A program made the translations under genes and the position numbers. The notes beneath the pieces were generated by a model. It did no database searches. It was not told where the DNA came from and saw only the letters and a list, made by a program, of their open reading frames with translations. Below, piece by piece: positions 26,334 to 34,887 of a stretch of DNA of 64,000 nt; position 1 is the stretch's first letter; each line of letters begins with the position of its first letter. The DNA is from Bacillus sp. FJAT-28004. Lineage in GTDB: Bacteria; Bacillota; Bacilli; Paenibacillales; Paenibacillaceae. The stretch lies in NCBI RefSeq assembly GCF_001280845.1, contig NZ_LGHP01000002.1:1162080-1226079 (forward strand), read 5' to 3'.

Positions 26334-27095
26334 TTGTTAACGGCAAACCGCAGTGATATTGGACGGGTTCGTCATGTCAATGAAGACCAATCATGGGTAA
26401 GTCAACTGAATAATGGGGTAACGCTTGCCATCGTAGCCGATGGCATGGGCGGCCATCAGGCTGGGGATGTTGCAAGCCAGAGGGCAGTTGATGCGTTCCG
26501 AAGCATGCTTGAGAAAAGCGCCGCTAAAGCGGACTTATCTCTGCAAGAAGGAAAAATGCTCATTCGACAAGCGATATCGCAGGCGAATGACGCTGTTTTT
26601 GAGCTTGCTTCCCAGAACGAGCAGTATCGGAACATGGGTACTACGATAGTAGCCGCTTTAGTGAAACAGGACAACGCTATTATTGGCCATGTGGGAGACA
26701 GTCGCGCTTACAAGATTACCGAGGGCGTCATTACACAAATAACGACTGATCACACACTTGTTAATGAATTGGTCAAATCGGGACAGCTTAGCGCAGAGGA
26801 GGCTGCTCACCACCCAAGGCGCAACGTACTGACTCGTGCAGTAGGTACGGATTCTCAAGTTGAAATCGATGTTCAAGCGGTAGAATGGTCCGCACAGGAC
26901 GTGCTGTTGCTGTGCAGCGATGGATTATCAAATATGGTGAGCGATCAGGAAATGCTGCAAACGGTCACGACTGATCAACTTGAGCTGGATGCAAAAGCTG
27001 ATCATCTCATTTCGCTTGCGCTGCAAGCAGGCGGGGACGACAATATAACTGTCGTACTTCTCCAAGAAGCAGCTGGCACGAATCGAGAGGGGTGA
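26334..27095 (+). CDS. prpC: PrpC-type Ser/Thr protein phosphatase (PP2C)
   Basis: A Mn/Mg-dependent PP2C phosphatase that reverses PrkC phosphorylation. Metal-binding motifs: VRHVNEDQ (~13-19), VADGMGGHQAG (~35-45), GHVGDSRAY (~118), and LLCSDGLSNMV with GGDDNITVVL at the C-terminus. 253 residues. The start is TTG 26334, behind GAGGTGATGATTGA. The stop is fused with the region of the prkC start, the classic phosphatase-kinase pair. Confidence 0.95.
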   Translation: MLTANRSDIGRVRHVNEDQSWVSQLNNGVTLAIVADGMGGHQAGDVASQRAVDAFRSMLEKSAAKADLSLQEGKMLIRQAISQANDAVFELASQNEQYRNMGTTIVAALVKQDNAIIGHVGDSRAYKITEGVITQITTDHTLVNELVKSGQLSAEEAAHHPRRNVLTRAVGTDSQVEIDVQAVEWSAQDVLLLCSDGLSNMVSDQEMLQTVTTDQLELDAKADHLISLALQAGGDDNITVVLLQEAAGTNREG

Positions 27096-27100
27096 CAAGG

Positions 27101-29200
27101 ATGATTGGACAGGATTTAGGCGGACGTTATGAGATATTGACTCGCATAGGCGGCGGCGGGATGGCGCTTGTATATAAAGCGCATGATGTGCTGCTAAATA
27201 GAAAGGTCGCAGTGAAGGTGCTGCGGCAGCAATTTGTGCATGACGAAGAATTTATTCGCCGATTCCGTCGTGAAGCACAGTCAGCAGCTGCGCTATCTCA
27301 TCCGAATGTCGTCAGCATTTATGATGTAGGACAAGAAGAAGATACGCACTATATCGTTATGGAATATATTGAAGGCCACAATTTGAACGAAATCATACAA
27401 GAACGTGCGCCGTTGCAGCCAGATGAAGCGGTGCGCATTGCCATGCAAATTGCAGACGCGCTCGATCACGCGCATCAGAATCATATTATTCATCGTGATA
27501 TTAAGCCACATAATATACTAATTGGCAAAAATGGACGCGTAAAGGTTACGGACTTCGGTATCGCAAGAGCGGTCACTTCATCCACTATTACGCAGACAGG
27601 CTCGGTTATCGGATCGGTTCACTATTTTTCCCCTGAGCATGCCAAAGGAATCAATACCGGAGAAAAGTCGGACTTATATTCGCTTGGGATCGTGCTGTAT
27701 CAAATGCTGACAGCAAAGCTGCCGTTTCTTGGGGAGAGCCCAATTAGCGTAGCCTTAAAGCATTTGCAGGAAAATTTCGAGGAGCCGCGAATCGTTAATC
27801 CGCATATTCCGCAAAGCGTTGAGAATGTCATTCTCAAAGCGATGCGCAAAAATCCTAGCGAACGTTATAACTCAGCGCATGAAATGCTGCTTGATTTGGA
27901 TACCTGCCTTCGTCCCGATCGGTTGAAGGAACCGAAAATCACGTTCGCACACGTTAATGATTTGGAAGAGACTCGCGTTATGCCTGCTATTCGTGGCGAT
28001 ATACGGCCAACAGAAACACAAGAGATCGCGAGGCCTGTCAACTCGGCAAATGATGAGCAGCAAAAAGAAGTTGAATTGCAGCCAAAGTCCAAGAGCTGGA
28101 AAAAACCACTTACTGTCGTAGGTGTTACACTGCTCATACTGGGGCTTATTATATTTGGCTTCATCAAACTTCTTGGGGTGCTTGACGTTGCGGAAGTAAA
28201 CGTGCCTTCTGTCGTAGGCAAAACCGAAATTGAAGCGCGTCAAATGATTGAGGCCGCGGGGCTTATGATAGAAGATCCAATCCTTCGCGAGCATAACAAG
28301 GAAATACCGAAGGATCAGGTTTTAAGTCAGTCGAAGATGAATATGCGAGTAAAGGAAGGCTCCCTTATTCAGTTAACGGTGAGTGATGGGCCTGAGCTCG
28401 AGGATATTGGCAATTATGTTGGAAAATCGCTGCAGACCGCTATTGATGAGCTTGGTGCACTAGGTATAACAGAGGATCAAATTGTAGTCGATGATCCTGT
28501 TTTCAGTGAGGAAGCTCCAGATACGATCATTCAGCAATCGCCAATGCCGGGTGAACAATACAATCCTGAATCGGTAGAATTCAAATTCGTGGTCAGCAAA
28601 GGCCGCGAGACCGTTCCGATGCCGGACTTAGTTAACAAGCCGCTTGATGTAGCTAAGGATCTGATCAAAGCGTACGGGCTCACACTAACTGATGTTTTAT
28701 ATGAGCCGAGCTATTTACATGAGAAGGATGTTGTTATTAGCCAAGATCCACTCAAACCTAATGATAAAGTATCCAAAGGGGATAAACTTTCTCTTCTTGT
28801 CAGCTCAGGACCTCCGGCCGATGCGAAAGAGCATAAATTTAACATTACGATTTCACCGGCGGAAGCAGGTAAAACAAGTGAGGTTCGAATTGAATACTCC
28901 GATGCACGCGGTGAAAATATTGTATCGGAAAAACGTAAAATTAAAGATATGCAAACCTTCACAGTAACCGTTCTTGTCGCACCAGATACGGAAGCCAGAG
29001 TTACAGTCTTCCGAGATAATCAGTTTATTGACATCAAAACGATTACGTACAATGAAATAGTCAATGGTACGAATACATCCGATTTGACTATTCCGGGTAA
29101 TGAAGTGAAGGAAACAGAAGTGCCGACACAAACGGAGGTAACCCAAAACAATGATGAGCCAATCCAAGAAGAGCAGCAGCAAGAGCAGCAACAGCCATAA
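27101..29200 (+). CDS. prkC: PrkC-type membrane Ser/Thr kinase with PASTA repeats
   Basis: Hanks-type kinase that senses muropeptides outside the cell and controls cell-wall growth and spore germination. The kinase domain covers residues ~8-270 with GGGGMALVY, IIHRDIKPHNIL and TDFGIARA. One membrane helix is at ~340-358 (VGVTLLILGLIIFGF). Three PASTA repeats follow (~366-570), then a beta-rich stretch and a Thr/Gln/Glu-rich tail. ATG 27101 is preferred over GTG 27092, with AGAGGGG about five bases upstream. The last 50 bases overlap rsgA. Confidence 0.93.
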   Translation: MIGQDLGGRYEILTRIGGGGMALVYKAHDVLLNRKVAVKVLRQQFVHDEEFIRRFRREAQSAAALSHPNVVSIYDVGQEEDTHYIVMEYIEGHNLNEIIQERAPLQPDEAVRIAMQIADALDHAHQNHIIHRDIKPHNILIGKNGRVKVTDFGIARAVTSSTITQTGSVIGSVHYFSPEHAKGINTGEKSDLYSLGIVLYQMLTAKLPFLGESPISVALKHLQENFEEPRIVNPHIPQSVENVILKAMRKNPSERYNSAHEMLLDLDTCLRPDRLKEPKITFAHVNDLEETRVMPAIRGDIRPTETQEIARPVNSANDEQQKEVELQPKSKSWKKPLTVVGVTLLILGLIIFGFIKLLGVLDVAEVNVPSVVGKTEIEARQMIEAAGLMIEDPILREHNKEIPKDQVLSQSKMNMRVKEGSLIQLTVSDGPELEDIGNYVGKSLQTAIDELGALGITEDQIVVDDPVFSEEAPDTIIQQSPMPGEQYNPESVEFKFVVSKGRETVPMPDLVNKPLDVAKDLIKAYGLTLTDVLYEPSYLHEKDVVISQDPLKPNDKVSKGDKLSLLVSSGPPADAKEHKFNITISPAEAGKTSEVRIEYSDARGENIVSEKRKIKDMQTFTVTVLVAPDTEARVTVFRDNQFIDIKTITYNEIVNGTNTSDLTIPGNEVKETEVPTQTEVTQNNDEPIQEEQQQEQQQP

Positions 29201-30125
29201 TAGCAAAGAGGGTCATCTCAAAGGCACGATAGTAAAAGCGCTCAGTGGTTACTACTACGTACGCGCGGAGAATGCGGCATCGGACTCAGTTACGGTCCAA
29301 TGTCGCGCTAGAGGCGTCTTTAAGAATAAGGGCTTAACGCCGCTTGTAGGCGATGTCGTGATGTATAGCTTGACGGAGAACGGTGAAGGAACCGTTGAGG
29401 AGCTGCTGCCTCGTTCTTCTGAGCTGATTCGCCCGCCAGTTGCTAATATCGATCTTGCGATTCTTGTGTTTTCGGTTACGGAGCCTGCACTGAACTTGCA
29501 ATTGCTGGATAAGTTCCTTGTGCATATCGAGCATGCAGGCATACCAGCGGTATTATGTTTAAGCAAACAGGATTTAGAGAATGAAGGTTTGGAAACGGAG
29601 GAGGCGCAAGCTTCTGCCGCCTCCGTTAATCGTATATATAGATCTCTTGGGTATGAAGTGTTCGGGACAAGCTCTCGCCTTGGAGAAGGTATTGCTCCAT
29701 TTCAAGAAAAGTTGAAAGGCCATATGGCCGTATTCGCTGGACAATCAGGAGTAGGCAAGTCATCGCTGCTTAATGCGATTGTTCCTGGTCTTAAGCTGGA
29801 GACGAATGAAATCAGCAACCGTCTTGGACGCGGCAAGCATACAACGAGGCATGTGGAGCTTATTGAAATTGGAGGCGGCTTAGTCGCTGATACACCGGGG
29901 TTTAGCCAGCTGGACTTTCAGGAGCTCGGAATAGAAGATTTAGGCTATTGTTTTGTAGAAATGCGCGAGCTTTCTCCCGATTGTAAATTCCGTGGCTGCA
30001 CACATGTAAGCGAACCCGGCTGCGCCGTGCTTGCTGCGGTTGAGCGCGGGGAAATAGAGAAAAGTAGGCATGACCACTACTTGCTGTTTTTGACGGAGAT
30101 GAGAGAGAAAAAACGGAGGTACTAA
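29151..30125 (+). CDS. rsgA: ribosome small-subunit GTPase RsgA (CpgA)
   Basis: Circularly permuted GTPase for 30S maturation. An N-terminal OB fold, then G4 CLSKQD (~140), G1 GQSGVGKSSLLNA (~196) and G3 DTPGFS (~250) in the permuted order, and a C-terminal zinc site (C, GCTHVSEPGC). The first 20 residues are Ser/Lys-rich. The start overlaps the prkC tail by 50 bases; GGAGGTAA sits about ten bases upstream. In Bacillus this protein is itself a target of PrkC. Confidence 0.93.
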   Translation: MMSQSKKSSSKSSNSHNSKEGHLKGTIVKALSGYYYVRAENAASDSVTVQCRARGVFKNKGLTPLVGDVVMYSLTENGEGTVEELLPRSSELIRPPVANIDLAILVFSVTEPALNLQLLDKFLVHIEHAGIPAVLCLSKQDLENEGLETEEAQASAASVNRIYRSLGYEVFGTSSRLGEGIAPFQEKLKGHMAVFAGQSGVGKSSLLNAIVPGLKLETNEISNRLGRGKHTTRHVELIEIGGGLVADTPGFSQLDFQELGIEDLGYCFVEMRELSPDCKFRGCTHVSEPGCAVLAAVERGEIEKSRHDHYLLFLTEMREKKRRY

Positions 30126-30130
30126 CAACG

Positions 30131-30775
30131 ATGACGATTATTGCCCCATCCATATTATCGGCCAACTTTGCAAGGCTAGGAGAAGAAGTTCAAGCTGTCG
30201 AAGCAGCAGGAGCAGATTGGATTCACATTGATGTAATGGACGGGCATTTTGTCCCGAATCTAACTTTTGGACCGCCAGTTATTTCTGCTATCCGTCCCGT
30301 GACGAAGCTTCCTTTTGATGTGCATTTAATGATCGAGCGTCCGGAACTTTCAATTGAGGACTATATTGCTGCAGGAGCGGACCGCATTACTATTCATGCC
30401 GAAGCTTGCGTGCATTTGCATAGAACCGTTCATTACATAAGAGAAAAAGGGCTTCCTGTCGGCGTAGCGATTAATCCGGCAACTCCCGTCTCTTTGTTGG
30501 AGCCTATTTTGCATGATCTTGATCTCGTGCTCATCATGACGGTCAATCCTGGATTTGGAGGTCAGAAGTTCATTCCTTATTCGCTTGTGAAACTGCGTCA
30601 GCTTCGTGCGATGCTGGAGGAACAGGGACTAGATGATGTACATGTACAGGTTGATGGTGGCGTCAATCAGACTACGGCAGCGGTCATTCGTGAGGCTGGT
30701 GCTAATGTGCTTGTGGCAGGAAATGCCGTGTTCTCAGAGTTAGACCGAGCCGCGGCAATCGCGGTATTGCGTTAG
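30131..30775 (+). CDS. rpe: ribulose-phosphate 3-epimerase
   Basis: Interconverts ribulose-5-phosphate and xylulose-5-phosphate in the pentose phosphate pathway. TIM barrel with IAPSILSANFARLGEE, HIDVMDGHFVPNLTFGP, DVHLMIERP and VNPGFGGQKFIP, plus QVDGGVN carrying a catalytic Asp. 214 residues, normal. Starts five bases after rsgA. Confidence 0.95.
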   Translation: MTIIAPSILSANFARLGEEVQAVEAAGADWIHIDVMDGHFVPNLTFGPPVISAIRPVTKLPFDVHLMIERPELSIEDYIAAGADRITIHAEACVHLHRTVHYIREKGLPVGVAINPATPVSLLEPILHDLDLVLIMTVNPGFGGQKFIPYSLVKLRQLRAMLEEQGLDDVHVQVDGGVNQTTAAVIREAGANVLVAGNAVFSELDRAAAIAVLR

Positions 30776-30786
30776 GAGGTACTGCG

Positions 30787-31062
30787 ATGAGTGAACGGTT
30801 GAAAACGACTTTCTGGCTTTTGCTGTATACTTTTCTTGCAGGACTCATGCTTGCGCTATTCTCGATGATTTCGGATATCTATCGGTATCTGTTCTCATTG
30901 TTGGCGTTGTACATAGGCATACGGTTTTTCCGGAGATTTGAAAAGCTCGGAATGCGAATTGCATTTTTCGCGCTGTCGATTGTTTTTTATTTATTAATTG
31001 CAGTCATTGGAGCGGCTATTATTTATATTAGGGATAATCCGATGCCAATAACGGGCGCATAA
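30787..31062 (+). CDS. small multi-pass membrane protein
   Basis: A 91-residue hydrophobic protein, not recognised. Three membrane segments: ~8-28, ~30-48 and ~57-82, separated by an FFRRFEKLG loop rich in positive charge. TTAGGAGGT lies before the ATG. It occupies the place where B. subtilis has thiN (between rpe and spoVM), but nothing in it suggests a kinase. Confidence 0.6.
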   Translation: MSERLKTTFWLLLYTFLAGLMLALFSMISDIYRYLFSLLALYIGIRFFRRFEKLGMRIAFFALSIVFYLLIAVIGAAIIYIRDNPMPITGA

Positions 31063-31183
31063 TAGGCTTTCCCCTCAGACTCACTATGGAATAGGACAAA
31101 CTGACGACGCATAGGATGTTTACATGAGCGTAGCAATGTTGTCACGGATAAATTCGATGAGCGTGTCTGAGGAGGGATGAGGC

Positions 31184-31264
31184 ATGAAATTTTATACAAT
31201 CAAACTGCCTAAATTTTTGGGCGGGTTCGTAAAGGCGATTTTGAATACCTTCCAAAAAAATTAG
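31184..31264 (+). CDS. spoVM: stage V sporulation protein M (26 aa)
   Basis: Amphipathic-helix peptide that marks the convex forespore membrane and anchors SpoIVA for coat assembly. The translation begins MKFYTIKLPKFLGGFVKAI and ends NTFQKN: 26 residues, the same length as B. subtilis SpoVM, with the conserved Pro9 that gives curvature sensing. GAGGAGGGATGAGGC precedes the ATG. Its position just before rpmB matches Bacillus. A weak sigma-E-like -10 (CATAGGAT, near 31110) may drive it. Confidence 0.95.
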   Translation: MKFYTIKLPKFLGGFVKAILNTFQKN

Positions 31265-31317
31265 GTCAAGTTGCTGCAGGACACCCTTCGGCCGTGATCG
31301 TAGAAAAGCAAAAAAAA

Positions 31318-31345
31318 AAAAGCACCTGAGCGCTCAGGTGCTTTT
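31318..31345. terminator. bidirectional terminator between spoVM and rpmB
   Basis: A perfect palindrome, 14 bases per arm (AAAAGCACCTGAGC and complement), preceded by a long A-run and followed by T, serving both convergent genes. Confidence 0.92.
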
Positions 31346-31365
31346 GTCTATGGCCAAGGCCATCA

Positions 31366-31554
31366 TTATACGCGTGTAACTTTACCAGCTTTCAGTGCGC
31401 GTGTGCTAACATAAACACGTTTCGGTTTACCATCAACCAAAATGCGAACCTTTTGCACGTTTACGCCCCAAGAACGACGAGTTTTGTTGTTTGCGTGGGA
31501 AACGTTGTTACCTTTACCAGGTGCTTTACCTGTAAGAAAACATTTGCGGGACAT
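31366..31554 (-). CDS. rpmB: ribosomal protein L28
   Basis: A 62-residue L28 of the large subunit: MSRKCFLTGKAPGKGNNVSHA, TRRSWGVNVQKVRI, and a C-terminal RALKAGKVTRV. It has a single Cys rather than two CxxC pairs, so it is a form without the zinc ribbon. AAAGGAGGTG lies seven bases before the ATG; codons further upstream in frame are leader. Transcribed against spoVM and yloU, as in Bacillus. Confidence 0.95.
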   Translation of the reverse strand: MSRKCFLTGKAPGKGNNVSHANNKTRRSWGVNVQKVRILVDGKPKRVYVSTRALKAGKVTRV

Positions 31555-31848
31555 GACTACACCTCCTTTAAATCTTGCTTGAACAAAACGGATTCCATTA
31601 ACTATGGCTTCGTTATGCGTGAGGAAAATTTCATTCGTAAGCGAAATAACATTTAAACACACTTGAATATCGTATCACAAACATTGGTTCTGTTCAACCT
31701 AAATATACGGACAAGGATGTTCTTTATCGCTTTTAAAGCTAGCAACCATGCAGAATAACTGGATTTATTGAACGGACTTCTATAAAGGAGCTGTTTATAG
31801 TACAATAATACTTAGTCCATAATACATACAGTAAGGGAGTGTATTTCC

Positions 31849-32208
31849 ATGTCACTGCAGCTAAGCACAGAATTAGGTTCCATACATGTCTCAGACCATT
31901 GCATAGCCATTATTGCGGGCTCTGCGGCCATGGATTGTTATGGACTTGTCGGAATGGCTTCACGCAAACAGCTGAAGGACGGAATTGCCGAGTTGCTCGG
32001 GCGAGATAATTTGACTCGTGGCGTTGAAGTTAGACGAGTAAATGAAGAATTGCATATTGATCTCTACATCATCGTAAGCTATGGAACAAAAATTTCCGAG
32101 GTAGCGCATAATATCCAGTCTAAGGTAAAATATGTGCTGAACGACGTAATCGGTCTACAAGTGGAAGAAGTCCATATAATTGTGCAGGATGTCAGGGTAC
32201 TTAAGTAA
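31849..32208 (+). CDS. yloU: Asp23/Gls24 family protein (YloU)
   Basis: A 119-residue Asp23/Gls24-family protein: GSIHVSDHCIAIIAGSAAMDCYGLVGMASR, read in pieces, then VEVRRVNEELHIDLYIIVSYG. Family members form envelope-associated assemblies and are linked to alkaline or cell-wall stress. It precedes fakA by 17 bases, the conserved yloU-yloV pair. Confidence 0.9.
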   Translation: MSLQLSTELGSIHVSDHCIAIIAGSAAMDCYGLVGMASRKQLKDGIAELLGRDNLTRGVEVRRVNEELHIDLYIIVSYGTKISEVAHNIQSKVKYVLNDVIGLQVEEVHIIVQDVRVLK

Positions 32209-32225
32209 CAGGGAGGGAAATTTCG

Positions 32226-33992
32226 TTGAGTAAGCGCTTTATAAACGGATCTGATTTTACCGCAATGGCACTGCTCGGCGCGGATTATTTACAGCGAAAC
32301 GCAGAGCACGTTAATGCTTTAAATGTATTTCCAGTGCCGGATGGCGACACGGGAACAAACATGAACTTAACGATGTCCTCTGGTGTTCGCGAGCTGCGCA
32401 GCAAGCCGTCAAGCAGCATTGGGAAAACGACAGAAGCCTTATCGAAGGGGCTGCTGATGGGAGCGCGGGGTAACTCCGGCGTTATTTTGTCACAGCTGTT
32501 CAGAGGTTTCTCCAGGTCGCTTGCCGGTCTTGAAGAAGCGGGAACGGTGCAAATAGCCGCTGCTTTGCAATACGGTGTTGACCTCGCTTATAAAGCTGTC
32601 GTAAAACCTGTAGAAGGAACGATTCTTACCGTTGCCAAGGAAGCTGCGAAGCATGCCGTTCAATTTGCCCGTAGAACGAATGACGTGGCTGAGTTGATGC
32701 ACGAGGTGCATCAGAAGGCATATGAAGCTTTGCAGCGTACGCCTGATTTATTGCCTGTACTAAAGCAGGTTGGTGTCGTTGATTCTGGCGGACAAGGTCT
32801 CGTGTTTATTTACGAGGGTTTTGTGCGCAGCCTAGCAGAAATTGACGGCCAACATGACACTTATTCGATGCCGTCAGAGGCGGCTCCACCCGAAGAAGTG
32901 GCTGTTCCTATCCTTGCGCCTCCTGTTCGCAGGCAAGAGCCGATCTCAGCTCAAGCACGTTTAGCGACGGAAGCAATAGAATTTTTATACGATATGGAAT
33001 TTTTTATCAATCGCAAGCTGCGCGGACAAGCGGGAGCGTTTTTCGATGAATCCGCTTACAAACGTGCCCTTGGGAAAGATGGAGACTCCATATTGGTCAT
33101 AACTGAAGACGATATTATTAAAGTACATGTACACTCTCGCAAACCGGGAGACGTGCTTAACCTATCGCTTCCTTACGGAGAACTAACCGATATCCATATT
33201 CTCAATATGCGAGAACAGCATCGTGATTTGCTTGCGCATGAGGAAGAAGAATCGGCCCTCGCTGACTATTCCGCAGCAGAGCTGCTCGCAGGGCAGGCCG
33301 TGCAAGGCGTTCCGCCAGGACAAGTATTTGAATGGGCACCGTTTGGGATTATTGCAGTTGCATTAGGCGAGGGTATTACAGACATTTTCTTGGAAAATGA
33401 AGTAGATACGGTGTTGTCTGGCGGCCAAACGATGAATCCGAGCACAGAGGATTTTGTGAAGGCGATTGAGGCTTTGTCTGCGGAGCATATATATATTTTA
33501 CCGAATAACGGAAATATTATTTTGGCTGCTGAACAAGCTGCTGAGCTTAGCGAGCGGAACGTTACAATCATCCCAACTCGCACAGTACCACAAGGATTAG
33601 CAGCGGTACTCGCTTTTAAAGAAGACGAAACGGCTGAGCGCAATAGCGCATGGATGAAAAACGCTGCCGAACAAGTTCTCTCTGGACAGGTAACGAAAGC
33701 TGTGCGTGATACGACGATTGAAGGTGTAGATATCCGTGAGGGTGATTACATTGGCATTAAAGAAAAAACGATTGTAGTATCCAAAGCAAACTTGCTGGAA
33801 GCTTGCGAATCGCTCATTGCGAACATGCTTGACTCAGGCGGAGATTTGCTAACGATTTTATCCGGTGAGGAAGCGGAAGCGACTGAGACTGCGTCGTTAT
33901 GCGAATGGATTGGGGAGCAGTATCCTGATCTGGAGCTTGAAGTGCAAAAAGGCGGACAACCGCTTTATCCTTATGTTTTTGCTTTGGAGTAA
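32226..33992 (+). CDS. fakA: fatty acid kinase catalytic subunit FakA (YloV)
   Basis: DAK2-type kinase that phosphorylates fatty acids held by FakB. The N-terminal DhaL nucleotide domain shows FPVPDGDTGTNMNLTM (~36-51) with Mg2+-binding Asp residues and GARGNSGVILSQLFRG; the middle and C-terminal domains (~250-588) resemble the FakB-contacting part. Start is TTG 32226 after GGGAGGG. The DegV-family FakB candidate follows directly, so kinase and carrier are probably cotranscribed. Confidence 0.9.
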   Translation: MSKRFINGSDFTAMALLGADYLQRNAEHVNALNVFPVPDGDTGTNMNLTMSSGVRELRSKPSSSIGKTTEALSKGLLMGARGNSGVILSQLFRGFSRSLAGLEEAGTVQIAAALQYGVDLAYKAVVKPVEGTILTVAKEAAKHAVQFARRTNDVAELMHEVHQKAYEALQRTPDLLPVLKQVGVVDSGGQGLVFIYEGFVRSLAEIDGQHDTYSMPSEAAPPEEVAVPILAPPVRRQEPISAQARLATEAIEFLYDMEFFINRKLRGQAGAFFDESAYKRALGKDGDSILVITEDDIIKVHVHSRKPGDVLNLSLPYGELTDIHILNMREQHRDLLAHEEEESALADYSAAELLAGQAVQGVPPGQVFEWAPFGIIAVALGEGITDIFLENEVDTVLSGGQTMNPSTEDFVKAIEALSAEHIYILPNNGNIILAAEQAAELSERNVTIIPTRTVPQGLAAVLAFKEDETAERNSAWMKNAAEQVLSGQVTKAVRDTTIEGVDIREGDYIGIKEKTIVVSKANLLEACESLIANMLDSGGDLLTILSGEEAEATETASLCEWIGEQYPDLELEVQKGGQPLYPYVFALE

Positions 33993-34025
33993 ATGTAATC
34001 GTTCTAACATTGGGAGGAAATGACC

Positions 34026-34880
34026 ATGGGAAAGGTCCGAATAGTAACGGATAGCACATCTGATATTCCGGAAGAAGTCAAAGAGCGTTTGGGAATATCG
34101 GTAGTTCCCCTTAAGGTGCTGTTTGGCGAGGAGACGTTTCTAGATGCCGTGACGATTACGTCCGAACAATTCTATGAGAAGCTTGAGCAATCTTCTGTTC
34201 TTCCCACAACTTCGCAGCCATCACCGAATGAGTTCTCTGATGTATATGAGCGTTTGATTTCGGAGGACGCTGATTCGCCTATTATTTCTATTCATTTGTC
34301 AGCGGCGCTCAGCGGTACGTATCAATCGGCTGTCATTGCTCATTCCATGCTTGAGCAAGAAGCGGATATTACGATAATGGATTCTAAATCTGCTTCATAC
34401 GGGTTTGGCCTGCGTGTCGTAAGAGCTGCGGAAATGGCACAAGCAGGTGAATCGAAAGAACGGATTATTGAAGAGATAGAGCGGCTTGAGCGCGGTACGA
34501 ATTTATATTTTCTTGTGGATACGTTGGAATATTTGCAGAAGGGCGGACGAATTGGCAAAGCATCTGCGCTAATCGGCTCGATACTTAATATAAAGCCTAT
34601 CTTGTCATTGGATAAGGATGGGGTTGTGCTAGCTGTAGATAAAGTGCGCGGCTCTAAGAAGGCGATGGCTCGAATCATTGAACTATTGAAACAAACTTAT
34701 GGCGATGAGCCGGTCGGTATGACTATGGCCTACTCTTTCAGTAAAGACACAGCTGAGGCTTTGTGTGAGCTATTGAAAGCCCAGTTCAATGTACAAGAAA
34801 CCAACTGGACGACGGTAGGTGCTGTTATCGGCACGCATACGGGACCTGGCACATCGGCCGTGTTTATGTACAGGATGTGA
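34026..34880 (+). CDS. DegV family fatty-acid-binding protein (FakB-like)
   Basis: A 284-residue DegV-fold protein that would bind a fatty acid and present it to FakA. Opening VRIVTDSTSDIPEEV, then TTSQPSPNEF (~60) and SAALSGTYQSA, and C-terminal GTHTGPGTSAVF, all family hallmarks. ATG 34026 is chosen over ATG 34020 because GGGAGG is then seven bases away. Located between fakA and recG. Confidence 0.9.
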   Translation: MGKVRIVTDSTSDIPEEVKERLGISVVPLKVLFGEETFLDAVTITSEQFYEKLEQSSVLPTTSQPSPNEFSDVYERLISEDADSPIISIHLSAALSGTYQSAVIAHSMLEQEADITIMDSKSASYGFGLRVVRAAEMAQAGESKERIIEEIERLERGTNLYFLVDTLEYLQKGGRIGKASALIGSILNIKPILSLDKDGVVLAVDKVRGSKKAMARIIELLKQTYGDEPVGMTMAYSFSKDTAEALCELLKAQFNVQETNWTTVGAVIGTHTGPGTSAVFMYRM

Positions 34881-34887
34881 TCGTAAA

